From: Natrarchaeobaculum aegyptiacum
Lineage (GTDB): Archaea; Halobacteriota; Halobacteria; Halobacteriales; Natrialbaceae
Assembly: GCF_002156705.1 (NCBI RefSeq)
Contig: NZ_CP019893.1
Coordinates: forward strand, 744,001-808,000
Length of the DNA: 64,000 nt
Direction: 5' to 3'
The translations under genes were made by a program, and so were the position numbers. Position 1 is the stretch's first letter, and the number at the start of each line of letters is the position of its first letter. Shown here one piece after another: positions 7,586-16,752 of this stretch. Below the pieces are notes generated by a model, which saw nothing but the letters and a program-made list of their open reading frames with translations, did no database searches and had not been told where the DNA came from.

Positions 7586-9729
7586 CTCCGATCAGCGTGG
7601 TCGTCCGGCGCGAGCAATGACTGGATCAGATCGATCTGCCACGGCTCGAGTGCGGAGTCGTCGGTTCGGTCGACGAGCGGTTTGACGTACTCTTCGCGAA
7701 GCCGCTCGAGCTGTTCGTCCTCTGCAGCACCGAGTAACGACGTGACGAGCTCGGGGTGGTGAGACTGGTCACGCCGGTCGATTCCGTCCTCGGCGTCTCG
7801 GGTCGTCCGGAGTTCGACCCCGGATTCCGAGAGAACGATGTCGGGATCGACCCAGATCATCCGGCCACCGTCGGCGTCGACCCCGCCGGCCGAGACGGTC
7901 GGTGCGGACTGAACGGCTCCAGCACCCGATGCGTCGGACTGATCGGTCGACCCGTCGCGTTCTTCGATCGCGATCTTCTGGGCCTGCGACCCGCCCGCCG
8001 TGGATCCGGTGGCAGATTCTGCGTCGTCGTCGGGACCTCCCTCGGCATCGGTTTCCTCTGCTGGGACGTCCCCTGCACCGGCGACTTCAGCACCCGTCGG
8101 CACGGTGTCGTCGACGCGGTCGTCGACGATCGGCCCTGTACGGGCAGCCGCCGGCGACGCGGGCTCGTCGTCGACGCCGGTGACGCCAGTCGTCTCGTCG
8201 TCGACGCCCGCGGTGGAAACGTCTTCGTCGTACTCGAGCTGGATCGGCGTCGACTCGGCGTCCGTTGCGTCGGCTGGCCCAGCTTCCTCGCCCTGGAGTC
8301 CCGTGGGGAGCTTCCGGGTCAGCCACTCGGCGTACGCTGGCTGATCTTTTGACGGCGTCGTGATCTGTTCGATCCACCAGAGGCTGCGGCCGTGATCGAT
8401 ACCGAGGTCGGACCTTGCCTCGAGTTCGTCGGCGTCTGGTCCTCCATTGAATCCGTTCAGGAGCGTCTGCAAGTAGTCGCCGACTGGCTCGCCGATCCAG
8501 GCGATCGACTGATAGAACTCGATCGTCCGGGCGGCTCCGTCGATCCCGGCCTCACCGACGAGGTAATCGAGCCAGTCCATCACCAGGAACTCGGTGTCGT
8601 ACTCCGAAGGGACGGTGTCGAGGTACGGCCGGCCGCCGTCGTCCCACGGGGCGATTACGTCTGGCTCCCGTCTCACATCGCTGTCGTCGACCTGATCCGT
8701 TGTCGCCTCGACCTCGAGGTCGTCGTCGAACGACTCTGTATCGTCTCCGGTCTCTCCGTCGTCGGTCAGGTCGTCGTCGACCGCCTCGTCGGCGTCGAGT
8801 TCGTCGTCGAACGCGTCCGTCTCGGCGAAACCATCGTCGTCACTTTCGGCATCGACGTCGTCGCCCGTGTCGTCTTCATCCCACTCTGCGTCGCCGGACT
8901 CGAACTCCTCTTTCAGATCGTCGAACGAGACGTCACCGTCGTCGGCTGGGCCGTCGTCACCATCCTCGAGGTCGCCTCCGTCGTCCAGGTCGTCTTCGCC
9001 GTCCAGGTCGTCTGCGGCATCGAAGTCGTCCTCGAAGTCATCGTCGTCGTCGATGATACTTTCGTCGAGGAATGCCTCGGCTTCCGCGCTCGCGATGTCG
9101 TCGTCGATATCCTCTTCGTCCTCGACCGATTCGTCCGTGTCGAAGAGGCTGTGACCGTCGAAGTTCCCGGTTCCGGCTCCGGGACCGAAGTCGCTCATCG
9201 AGTCGTCCTCGACGAACGGATTGACTCCCTGGGTCACCATCTCGTAGACTTCGAGGAGTTTTCGGATGTTTTCCTCGATGTCGTCGAGCGATTCGCTGAT
9301 CTCTTCGTTCTCGCTCTGGACGGTGTTGACGGTCGAGACGAGCGAACCGACCTCGTTTTCCATCTCCTCGACGCGCGATTTGATCTCGCTCGAGTACTGG
9401 TCGTCGCCGCCATCCATGCCGTCGAATCCGTCACCGCCGTCCATACCCTCGAGGGACATGTCTCCCGCGTCGTCCATCTCGCCGACGTCACCCATCTCGT
9501 CGAGTGACATGCCGCCGTCGTCGTCGAGAAACTCATCGTCATCGTCGCTGTCGCCGAAGATATCGTCGTCGCTTTCGGCACCGCCACCACCCGTTCCCCC
9601 ACTACTGGCTCCGGGAAGCAACTCGTCTTCGCTGATACTGCCGGCGAGTTGGCCTTCGTCGTCGCTTCCGGAGCTACTCGATCCACCATCGTCGTCTCCC
9701 AGTATGTTACCGATTATGGACAGTAGCAT
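7582..9729 (-). CDS. arlD: Archaellum scaffold protein, ArlC/D/E type (large, acidic)
   Basis: 715 residues from ATG 9729. The ORF is open 81 codons further, but MLLSIIGNILGDDDGG matches the start of the second scaffold gene. An ArlC-like coiled coil with MVTQGVNPFVED lies around residues 110-180. A long Asp/Glu-rich linker (about 190-360) precedes the conserved ArlD/E domain (about 366-475: YLDTVPSEYDTEFLVMDWLD, EFYQSIAWIGEPV), followed by another acidic tail ending EPWQIDLIQSLLAPDD. ArlC/D/E proteins form the cytoplasmic ring that links the motor to CheF and chemotaxis. It is longer than most relatives because of low-complexity acidic stretches. Whether to name it arlD or arlCE is uncertain. 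Confidence 0.85.
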   Translation of the reverse strand: MLLSIIGNILGDDDGGSSSSGSDDEGQLAGSISEDELLPGASSGGTGGGGAESDDDIFGDSDDDDEFLDDDGGMSLDEMGDVGEMDDAGDMSLEGMDGGDGFDGMDGGDDQYSSEIKSRVEEMENEVGSLVSTVNTVQSENEEISESLDDIEENIRKLLEVYEMVTQGVNPFVEDDSMSDFGPGAGTGNFDGHSLFDTDESVEDEEDIDDDIASAEAEAFLDESIIDDDDDFEDDFDAADDLDGEDDLDDGGDLEDGDDGPADDGDVSFDDLKEEFESGDAEWDEDDTGDDVDAESDDDGFAETDAFDDELDADEAVDDDLTDDGETGDDTESFDDDLEVEATTDQVDDSDVRREPDVIAPWDDGGRPYLDTVPSEYDTEFLVMDWLDYLVGEAGIDGAARTIEFYQSIAWIGEPVGDYLQTLLNGFNGGPDADELEARSDLGIDHGRSLWWIEQITTPSKDQPAYAEWLTRKLPTGLQGEEAGPADATDAESTPIQLEYDEDVSTAGVDDETTGVTGVDDEPASPAAARTGPIVDDRVDDTVPTGAEVAGAGDVPAEETDAEGGPDDDAESATGSTAGGSQAQKIAIEERDGSTDQSDASGAGAVQSAPTVSAGGVDADGGRMIWVDPDIVLSESGVELRTTRDAEDGIDRRDQSHHPELVTSLLGAAEDEQLERLREEYVKPLVDRTDDSALEPWQIDLIQSLLAPDDHADRR

Positions 9730-10105
9730 TGTCAATTCGTGGTGTTTGGTGCGCTCGACGCCGATCCGAACGACATGCGAGCTTCCATCCGGGGAGCGCT
9801 CTCGCACGTCCGTTGCTGAGTCGACGCCGTGAACCGACCGCGGGCTCGCCGAACGTGCCGACGGAGGTACATCTGTGACCAGACGGACTGTCGACAGCGG
9901 CGAGTATTCATTCGTGACTACTAATTCGAAGCGCCGTATTAAGACATTTCGGCCACACGGGACGCGTGTCATCCCTCCGCAAGACGTCCGTGAGACGCCT
10001 GTATCCGTTCCGAGAGGACGTGAGATGTATTATCTCTCACTACAGGAGGATAATCAGGAAAAGCTTCATTTTCGTTCGCGTCGAACCACCCGCTATTGAG
10101 AGCTC
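9730..10105. other. Divergent regulatory region between the arlC/D/E-type gene and a plus-strand gene
   Basis: 376 bases without a supportable gene. It contains AT-rich boxes (ACTACTAATTC about 9918-9928, GTATTAAGAC about 9936-9945, GTATTATC 10027-10034) and an inverted repeat, GTGAGA 10020-10025 with TCTCAC 10035-10040 around a 9-base loop, about 65 bases upstream of the plus-strand start at 10106. It probably drives both the arlC/D/E-H-I operon and the plus gene. Confidence 0.45.
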
Positions 10106-10768
10106 ATGACAGAGCGACACAGCGGGGGGAGCCCGAAAGACAAGGCCGACGTACCGCCCGTGCTCCCGAGTGAACAACCAGGTGGATCCGACGGGGGCGG
10201 CGTCCTCTCGCCCGAGGATCTCGACATCAGTAACAGTCCCTACGTCGCCGAAGTTTCCGAGGGCCGGTACGTGGTTTCTGCAGACAGGAGCCCGCCGAAC
10301 GTCCCCGACCGAACTGCGGCGAATCCACGCACCGAACAGTCAGGCGCTACCACCCAGGGAACGGTCGATGCGACCCCCGGCTCCCAGCCGTCGAACCAAC
10401 ACCAGCCCCAGCAGGGCGCTCCGGATCGACAGCCTGCCCAGAGTCCGGGTGCCGCACGATCCGTCCTCGCGGCCGAACTCGAGCGCACAGACGCCCGCTA
10501 CGCGGTCGATATCGTCTCACGACTCGAGGGTGCCGACGTCCGCCACCGCACGACGTCCGACGACGTCGTCGGAACGTTCGACAACCTCGTGCTGTGGTAC
10601 GCACAGCACGTCGCAACGGAGACCCCGACCCAGCGGACCGCCTCGCTCCTGTTCGACCGCTCTGAGTTCTCGGCCCCACCGTCACCCGACGACATCAAGC
10701 GAACGGCGAAACGCCACGGCCTCACCCGCTCGAGTACGATCGGCGACCTGCTCGAGGCACTCGAGTAG
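10106..10768 (+). CDS. Uncharacterised archaellum-cluster protein
   Basis: 220 residues. The first ~115 residues are a disordered, Pro/Gln/Ser-rich segment (QPSNQHQPQQGAPDRQPAQS). The C-terminal ~100 residues form a folded, mainly helical domain (AARSVLAAELERTDARYAVD through KRHGLTRSSTIGDLLEALE). No catalytic motif or membrane helix is seen and I do not recognise a named function. It is the only plus-strand gene inside the archaellum block, splitting arlJ from arlC/D/E-H-I. Similar genes of unknown function occur in haloarchaeal archaellum loci, so a regulatory or adaptor role is plausible but unproven. Confidence 0.65.
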   Translation: MTERHSGGSPKDKADVPPVLPSEQPGGSDGGGVLSPEDLDISNSPYVAEVSEGRYVVSADRSPPNVPDRTAANPRTEQSGATTQGTVDATPGSQPSNQHQPQQGAPDRQPAQSPGAARSVLAAELERTDARYAVDIVSRLEGADVRHRTTSDDVVGTFDNLVLWYAQHVATETPTQRTASLLFDRSEFSAPPSPDDIKRTAKRHGLTRSSTIGDLLEALE

Positions 10769-10877
10769 GGCAGCCGTCACATCGGCTTCTTTCGCTGGCT
10801 GCACCACGGAGAGAGCTGTTCTCAGGCCAGTTGCCCTATCGGTTGGATACCCAGAGTACCGGCGCGTCCGCCGACCG

Positions 10878-11006
10878 TCATCCGTTCAGGAACATCACGC
10901 CGGCCATGAATAGCGAGAGCAATATGGAGTAGCCGAACAGCAGGATGCCACTGTGGATCGAATCGACCCCACGGGCACAATCTATGAACGGTCGGTCAGG
11001 TGTCAT
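10878..11006 (-). CDS. Small one-helix membrane protein, 42 residues
   Basis: An ATG at 11006 opens a 43-codon frame ending TGA at 10878-10880. The peptide begins MTPDRPFIDCARGVDSIHSG and then has one clean hydrophobic helix (ILLFGYSILLSLFMAGVMFL) ending NG. It occupies the otherwise empty 405 bases between the plus-strand gene at 10106 and arlJ, and lies on the archaellum strand. The membrane-helix shape argues for a real gene; short length and unknown conservation argue for caution. Confidence 0.5.
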   Translation of the reverse strand: MTPDRPFIDCARGVDSIHSGILLFGYSILLSLFMAGVMFLNG

Positions 11007-11174
11007 CGCTATCGTAGCGCTCTGGTGAGGACCACCTTCGTTCTTGTGGCCACACCTCCCCCGAACGGATCGATCACTCGGAACGTCGACTCTCGTACGA
11101 TTTCTCTTCGTCAGTTCCAGTGAGAATCCGACTCGGGCGGCGGTCTCAACAGGTACACCGGTTAGCAGTCCGTC

Positions 11175-12902
11175 TCAGAGATCGACCGTGATGATCATGT
11201 CGACGAGCCACTCCGTGATCGTCCCCGTGACAGCGCCGACCCAGAGCAACGCGGTGAAGTGAAAATAGGAGTTGCCGAAGTGACCGCCATCGGCGACCCG
11301 GATCACCAGCGACGAGATGAACGCGTTGAAGATCAACACCAGCACGACCAGAAACCGGAGTACCGGGACGTCGTACTGGTCGGTGTGGATAAGCTGGCCA
11401 CCGACCATTTGGCCGTCGATGTCGATGTCGAATCCCGACAGCATCAACGCCAGCTCGAGACCGATGAAGAACGCGAACGAGGAGGCAGCGGTGATCCCGT
11501 AGAAGACGCCGATCAGCGTCGTCGTCTGCTGGTGTCGCTCCTCGCGAAGGTTGACGATCTGGCTCATGTTGTCGCTGATGAGTTCACCGAGGCGCTTCGG
11601 ACCACCACCCATGTCACGGCCGACGAGGTACATCTCGCTGAACTTCTGGATCAGGTACGAGTGGGTGTCGCCGGTGAACAGTCGCCAGGATTTCTCGGTC
11701 GAGAGCCGCATGTTGAGCCGGCAGTAGAGGTCGTCGACGTCCGGAGTGAGTGGCCCGAAATCTTTGTGGCGGAGCGTCGCCAGCACCTCCGACGTCGTAC
11801 TCTGCTTTGCGCTCTCGCTCGTCCCGAGTGCCCGAATGAAGTTCGGAAACTCGCGGTCACGGTCGACCACGCGTCGTTCTTCGTACCAGAAGACCGTTCC
11901 CGGGATCAAAAGCGGCAGCGTCGCGAGCGGGAGGTACATCAGTAGCGGGATCGAGCCGAAGTGCACGGTCTCCGTCCCTGGAATCGCACCGAAGAAAGCG
12001 AGCGTCATCAACACGATCAGAATCGAACTGAGGGTGATCCCGGCAACGGTCGACCCGAAGAGGAGTTTCTTCGTCCGCGTTCGAAACCCGTCTTCGATGT
12101 ACCAGATCGGGTCGTCCGGGACGATCGCCCGGATAAGGAAGAAAAACCCGATCTGGATGAAGACGAATAGCACGATCACGATGCTGGTCGTGATCGTCGG
12201 ATCGTTGCCTGTCAACAGCGGGAGGACGATCGCGAACACGAGCGCGAACGTCATCGAAATGATGATCGAGAGGTAGAGGTCTTTCACCACGTCGAGATTC
12301 GTCAGCGACTGCCGGTAGATCGTGGAGTACTTGTCGATCAGCACGTCCTGTTCCTGAAACAGGAATTCGTCGAGTTCCTGCCCGGCCTCGAGCGTATAGG
12401 CCATCCGCTCCAAGAGGTCCGTGACCGATTCGCTCGGTACTTCCTTCGCGCGTCGCCGACAGGCGTCACCGAGACTGAGGTGCCAGACGTCGACCAGGTC
12501 GACGACCCGCTGCATCTCGTGGGCAAGTTCCCCGTACTCCTTTTCGCTCGCGAGTCGGCGCATTACCTCCATCCTGTCGATGTTAGTCGTCGACAGGATG
12601 GTCATGTGGATTACGAACAGGTGGAACTTGTTCTCCATCTCGATCCGGCGCTGGTCGACGGCCAGGCGCGGATAGCCCACTGCAGAGAGGAAGATCAACA
12701 GCCCGAGCGCCGGCAGCAGCAACTGGACGAGAAAGAACGTGTCCATCAGGACCGCCGCTGCGATCGTCAGCAGGAAAACGAAGAACGCCGGAACCAGGAT
12801 CAACAACGCGTAAATACGCGTCGGCAATTCCATCTCGTCGTACGCCTGAATGATGGACTTGCCGAGGTCTCCAGCGGCCGCGGACTTCTCTGAAATTCCC
12901 AT
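11175..12902 (-). CDS. arlJ: Archaellum membrane platform protein ArlJ (FlaJ)
   Basis: 575 residues from ATG 12902 (MGISEKSAAAGDLGKSII); the open frame extends 24 codons further, but that part is not family-like. Two type II secretion F domains (about residues 80-200 and 360-480) are embedded in about nine membrane helices. ArlJ is the polytopic platform that ArlI docks on. Conserved sequence includes LDEFLFQEQDVLIDKYSTIY and MYLVGRDMGGGPKRLGELIS. It follows the arlCE gene by 91 bases. Usually arlH-arlI-arlJ are adjacent; here arlJ is separated from arlHI by two small genes and a scaffold gene. Confidence 0.95.
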   Translation of the reverse strand: MGISEKSAAAGDLGKSIIQAYDEMELPTRIYALLILVPAFFVFLLTIAAAVLMDTFFLVQLLLPALGLLIFLSAVGYPRLAVDQRRIEMENKFHLFVIHMTILSTTNIDRMEVMRRLASEKEYGELAHEMQRVVDLVDVWHLSLGDACRRRAKEVPSESVTDLLERMAYTLEAGQELDEFLFQEQDVLIDKYSTIYRQSLTNLDVVKDLYLSIIISMTFALVFAIVLPLLTGNDPTITTSIVIVLFVFIQIGFFFLIRAIVPDDPIWYIEDGFRTRTKKLLFGSTVAGITLSSILIVLMTLAFFGAIPGTETVHFGSIPLLMYLPLATLPLLIPGTVFWYEERRVVDRDREFPNFIRALGTSESAKQSTTSEVLATLRHKDFGPLTPDVDDLYCRLNMRLSTEKSWRLFTGDTHSYLIQKFSEMYLVGRDMGGGPKRLGELISDNMSQIVNLREERHQQTTTLIGVFYGITAASSFAFFIGLELALMLSGFDIDIDGQMVGGQLIHTDQYDVPVLRFLVVLVLIFNAFISSLVIRVADGGHFGNSYFHFTALLWVGAVTGTITEWLVDMIITVDL

Positions 12903-12993
12903 GATATCTCTGCGACTCGGCGAGATCACCGACAGTCGATACTCGACCCGTACCTCTCGATGGACGCCATACAAAGCTTCTGGCTATTCGTCG

Positions 12994-14517
12994 TCACTCA
13001 CTTCCGATGTCGTCTGCGTCGTCGATCCGTCCATCGACTGGCTCCTGTCCGCCGGTGCCGTGGGTCTGTGGCTGATCGCCGACGATCGTCGAATCCTGGT
13101 CGGCGAGCGGATCGGGCTTCATCTCGTCGATCGACACCGAATCTCCCTCTTCGATCGACGTCGGATCGTCCTCCGCCACCACGCTCGAATCGTCTCCGAC
13201 GAAGGGATCGGGTTCTGCTGACTTCTCAGACTGGTCTCCCTGCTCCGGGTCGTCGAACTCGAGCGCTTCACCTCCCGTCACGGCCTCGTCCGATTCGACG
13301 CCGTGGACGCCCGCTGCTTGCGACACCTCTGGCGACTCCTCGACGACCTCACCGCCGGTCGCATTGACGAGCCTGGCCTGCTTTTCCGGCGTCGCAATCT
13401 GAGAGATGTACTGCAGGCTGCGCTTGTGATCGTCCGTCCGGAGGATCGACTGTGGATCCGGATCCGTCGGCGGAAGCGTGCCCTCGTCACCGAACCCGGC
13501 CAGCAACCGATGGAGATACGTCTCGACTGCCTCCGAGATCCACCCGACGGACCGATAGTACGCCACTGTCTGGGCGGCCCCCTCGACACCCGCAGTCTCG
13601 ACCAGAAACTCGAGCCACTCGAGCGTCGTGATCTCGGCGGCGTATCCGGATGGGTGCGTACCGAGGTACGGTGTGGTCTCGACGCCACCGTGATCACTGC
13701 CAGTGTGGACCGTCGCCCGATCCATCGATGCGTCGTCGACCGATTCGCCCTCGTCGAACGAATCGTCGACGCTCCCATCGAAGGAATCGGTTTCGACCGC
13801 GTCGGATTCCTCGTCCTCGTCCGGCAGGAACCGGGTCAGGTCGTCCTCGTCGTCGACGACCTCGTCTTCGTGGTCGGCCCCATCTCCGTCGTCAGGCTCG
13901 AGTGCGTCTTCCTCCGCGAAATCAGGCTCGTCGTCGATGACGTCCCCGTCTGCAAACTCGTCGTCTTCGAGCGGGGCGTCGGCGTCCGCGCCGGTGTCGG
14001 GGTCGTCTTCGAAGTCAGTGCCAAAGTCGTCGGTGTCGTCGTCTTCGAATGGCATGTCGTCGTCGAGGAAGTCTTCGGCTTCGGCGCTGGCGATCTCCTC
14101 GTCGATCGCGTCGTCGGGGTCGTTGCCGATCAGCCCTGCCTGTCCGGTAGCCGTCTCGAACGCGTCGCCGATCTCCTGGTCACCGACGAACGGATTGATT
14201 CCGTGGGTGACGATCTCGTAGAGGTCGACGAGCTTGTCGACGTTTCGTTCGACCGTCTGAATCGAGTCGCTGATCTGTTCGTTCTCACCGCGAACGGTTT
14301 CGATACGTCCCGAGAGCGAGTCGACTTCCTTCTCGATCTCGTCGAGCTGATAGTTGAGTTCGTCCTCGTCGCTCGAGGAGGTGTCGTCGTCGCCGAACAG
14401 GTCGTCGCCCATCAGGCCGTCGTCAGCGCCGCCGAGAAGGTCGTCCTCCCCGGAGTCGTCGTCCGATTCGTCAGGGTCGCCGCCGAGGTCGCTGAACAGT
14501 GCCAGTAGTAGTGTCAT
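12994..14517 (-). CDS. arlCE: Archaellum scaffold protein ArlCE (FlaCE)
   Basis: 507 residues. A coiled coil with YEIVTHGINPFVGD (about residues 55-110) is the ArlC part, followed by an Asp/Glu-rich linker and the ArlD/E domain (about 279-383: YLGTHPSGYAAEITTLEWLE, AYYRSVGWISEAVETYLHRL). It is the second copy of this architecture in the cluster. The two share both domains but differ in linkers. GGAGA precedes the ATG by a normal distance. ArlCE proteins form the ring that receives the CheF/CheY signal. The gene follows arlG by 16 bases. Confidence 0.9.
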   Translation of the reverse strand: MTLLLALFSDLGGDPDESDDDSGEDDLLGGADDGLMGDDLFGDDDTSSSDEDELNYQLDEIEKEVDSLSGRIETVRGENEQISDSIQTVERNVDKLVDLYEIVTHGINPFVGDQEIGDAFETATGQAGLIGNDPDDAIDEEIASAEAEDFLDDDMPFEDDDTDDFGTDFEDDPDTGADADAPLEDDEFADGDVIDDEPDFAEEDALEPDDGDGADHEDEVVDDEDDLTRFLPDEDEESDAVETDSFDGSVDDSFDEGESVDDASMDRATVHTGSDHGGVETTPYLGTHPSGYAAEITTLEWLEFLVETAGVEGAAQTVAYYRSVGWISEAVETYLHRLLAGFGDEGTLPPTDPDPQSILRTDDHKRSLQYISQIATPEKQARLVNATGGEVVEESPEVSQAAGVHGVESDEAVTGGEALEFDDPEQGDQSEKSAEPDPFVGDDSSVVAEDDPTSIEEGDSVSIDEMKPDPLADQDSTIVGDQPQTHGTGGQEPVDGRIDDADDIGSE

Positions 14518-14533
14518 GGTTCGTCGTCTCCTC

Positions 14534-15010
14534 TCAGTCCCCGTCCCCGTTGTCTACGTACGTCGTTATCGAGTCCTCGTTACTGCCGACGATGACGACG
14601 ACGGTCGTATCCCCGTCGAACGACCGTTCGGTCTCCATCGTCAGTTCGACGACGGCTCCCGGCTCCCAGTCGCCGCCGCCCCCACTGAGGAGACGCACGT
14701 CGTCCGGGATGGTGTGTGACCCGTCGACGATCACGTCGATCTTCCCGGATTCCGCAGGGATGGTGGTCGACCCCACGTTCTTCACCAGCAGCGTGACGTT
14801 CCCGCTGCCATCCTCGACGATCGACTCCGACTGCGATTCGTCGCTGATGATGACGAAATCGGTCTCGATATCCTCGGCGACCGACGAGCCTCGTACCTCG
14901 ATCGCATCGCTCATCGACCCGACTTCGACGACGACCGTCCCGGCGACTGCGGTCGCGATGAGCAGACTCCCGATGAACATGATCAAATGCGTCGACGATA
15001 CACTCGACAT
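14534..15010 (-). CDS. arlG: Archaellum stator protein ArlG (FlaG)
   Basis: 158 residues, with one N-terminal membrane helix (about residues 8-30: LIMFIGSLLIATAVAGTVVVEV) and an extracytoplasmic beta-sandwich domain with LLVKNVGSTTIPAESGKIDV, typical of ArlG. ArlG and ArlF form the stator complex anchored to the S-layer. It lies 4 bases after arlF and 16 bases before arlCE. Length is normal. Confidence 0.9.
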   Translation of the reverse strand: MSSVSSTHLIMFIGSLLIATAVAGTVVVEVGSMSDAIEVRGSSVAEDIETDFVIISDESQSESIVEDGSGNVTLLVKNVGSTTIPAESGKIDVIVDGSHTIPDDVRLLSGGGGDWEPGAVVELTMETERSFDGDTTVVVIVGSNEDSITTYVDNGDGD

Positions 15011-15014
15011 CTAA

Positions 15015-15545
15015 CTACTCACCACTCCCTTCTCCGTTGCCCGCCTCGAACTCGAGGGAGGCTGCTGTCGATATTCCACGTTCACTCGTGAGTTGGACGC
15101 GATCGTCTACGTCGTCTTCGTCGTCGTACTCCGATGAGTCGTAGGCGTCGATCGACTCCGAATCGATCTCGATGGACAGACTCGAGCCCGGCGTCCAGAC
15201 GTCGCTGTCGAATCGTTCGCTGTCTCCGTCGATCACCACAGTCTCCTCGTCCGATGCGTTCGTGGGGTAGTACTCGCCGTTGACGAGCACGTCGGTGTCG
15301 GTCACCGAAAGAGAGCCGGCACCGGTGTTGGTCGCGTTCACGTACGTGCGATCGCTGTCGTTGTGATACACGAATTCGTCGATCGTGATCTCGAAATTGT
15401 GGGTGTCCCTGAGTTGCTCCTGCTGGCTCGAGAACGCCTCGCCGGTCGCGGCGCTCACGTTGAACAGGGCTGGAAACATCAGGCTGAGTGCCACGAGCAC
15501 GCCGATCAGGATGACGAGGACGGCGCCGCTCGTACTGAACCCCAT
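15015..15545 (-). CDS. arlF: Archaellum stator protein ArlF (FlaF)
   Basis: 176 residues: one N-terminal helix (STSGAVLVILIGVLVALSLM) followed by the conserved beta-sandwich with YVNATNTGAGSLSVTDTDVL and VNGEYYPTN, diagnostic of ArlF. The domain binds S-layer protein in the pseudoperiplasm and with ArlG provides the stator. It starts the arlF-G-CE-J stretch, 296 bases downstream of the last archaellin. That gap holds AT-rich sequence (CCAAAATAACACC, minus strand, about 15708-15720) that could serve a promoter, although it is about 160 bases away. Confidence 0.9.
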   Translation of the reverse strand: MGFSTSGAVLVILIGVLVALSLMFPALFNVSAATGEAFSSQQEQLRDTHNFEITIDEFVYHNDSDRTYVNATNTGAGSLSVTDTDVLVNGEYYPTNASDEETVVIDGDSERFDSDVWTPGSSLSIEIDSESIDAYDSSEYDDEDDVDDRVQLTSERGISTAASLEFEAGNGEGSGE

Positions 15546-15841
15546 ACCGAGTGCAGATGTATGTCTGTGTGAAAAGCGTGCTGGCCATCAGGTTGCGGTG
15601 AGCTAGACAGCGTCGAAGACAGGTCGTCCGGTGACCGACGCTCGAGGAGAAAGGTTGTTTCGGCACACGTGTGTGAAAGACAACACCTAATGGCGAGTGT
15701 TCGACGGGTGTTATTTTGGCGTGAATATCACAGGGCTACCCGTTCGCTGTTACCCCTCATGGCGGGACTGACCAGTACCGATGAGAAAAATGGATCGGAC
15801 GAAAACGGACTCGAGGGCGACTGAGAACTGCGACAGTCCGT

Positions 15842-16468
15842 CTACAGTCGAACTGCCTGTCCCTCCTGATTGAGCAGGCTTGGTGCTGAGAGATGAACCG
15901 ACGTGACTGCTCCCGATGGAGAGACGATGTCCAGCGTCACCTCGTCATTCTGGCCGAACGCGTTACCGTCGGAGTCTGCAAACGGTTGTTCTTCACCGTC
16001 GAAGACGAGTTGATACTGGCGGTCTTCGTGGCTCAGCACTGCGTTATCGGGTTCGAGCGTGCCGCCGTCGATGTCTCGGGCCGCAAAATGTTCCTGGTCG
16101 GGGTTGTCAACATCATCTTGCTCGTAACTCAACACCTCTTGACCGCCGGGCCCGTTCACGATCACGACCGTTCTGTTGAGGTCAATTTGATCGGACCCCG
16201 GTGCTCTCGAGACCGTGACGAGAATGTCACCGATTTCGCCCTCCTCTTCGTCAGCGACAATTCCGACGGCTGAACCGGTATCTATTCGCTCCGAAACGAG
16301 GTCGATCGTCTCTTCACCGGTCGCTTCCGCCTGCGACTGCAGCATCCCGGCGGTGTTGATCAGCACACCGGCTGCAATGGCGGCGACCAGCACCATCGCG
16401 ATGAACACGATGAGCGTGCCGATCCCTACCTGACCTCGTTCTGTCGACGTTGTGTATGAGTGTTCCAT
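15842..16468 (-). CDS. Archaellin (flagellin) 3
   Basis: 208 residues from ATG 16468, chosen because GAGGTGG lies six bases upstream; an in-frame GTG at 16477 lies inside that site. The class III signal TERGQVGIG is cleaved by ArlK (FlaK) between Arg and Gly or just after, followed by the conserved helix ([20 protein letters not shown]) and [17 protein letters not shown] that forms the filament core. The outer beta domain is acidic. The C-terminus with VTSVHLSAPSLLNQEGQAVRL-type sequence (listed here only in part) is shared with the other two copies. It is separated from archaellin 2 by 284 bases, so it may have its own promoter. Confidence 0.95.
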   Translation of the reverse strand: MEHSYTTSTERGQVGIGTLIVFIAMVLVAAIAAGVLINTAGMLQSQAEATGEETIDLVSERIDTGSAVGIVADEEEGEIGDILVTVSRAPGSDQIDLNRTVVIVNGPGGQEVLSYEQDDVDNPDQEHFAARDIDGGTLEPDNAVLSHEDRQYQLVFDGEEQPFADSDGNAFGQNDEVTLDIVSPSGAVTSVHLSAPSLLNQEGQAVRL

Positions 16469-16589
16469 ATCGTCCACCTCGTGTTCCGAATCCGCTTCCC
16501 TCCCATTCCGGCCCCCACCGGTTTTCGTCTCCCTCGAGACGACCCTCGAGCGACGAACTACTCTTGTATCTATTGTTTGTAACTAACCT

Positions 16590-16602
16590 GTCTTAATACT
16601 GA
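16590..16602 (-). promoter_or_regulatory. Candidate promoter box upstream of archaellin 3
   Basis: On the minus strand AGTATTAAGACAG (16590-16602) is the most TATA-like stretch in the 284-base gap; a second, CAATAGATACAAG, lies at about 16567-16579. Both would give a leader of roughly 75-100 bases before ATG 16468. Evidence is base composition and position only. Confidence 0.3.
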
Positions 16603-16752
16603 TGGGCGACTCGAGTGCTGAGGTACAGTTGCCGCAACCGGAGTCACCACTGAACGTCAGTCCACACCCGATCCACGACGGCTGGTAATCGGTGTGGAAA
16701 CCGTTTGAGCTGTTGCTATCGGCAACGATGAAAGAAAAATGTACGAGATCAG

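Noticed and set aside
8392-9507. Open frame on the plus strand opposite the acidic archaellum scaffold
   Set aside because: GAC/GAG-rich DNA gives Val/Leu-rich readings on the other strand; no start signal and no domain.
9730-9972. N-terminal extension of the arlC/D/E-type scaffold gene
   Set aside because: The second scaffold gene also starts with a short hydrophobic segment and acidic run, matching the internal ATG at 9729.
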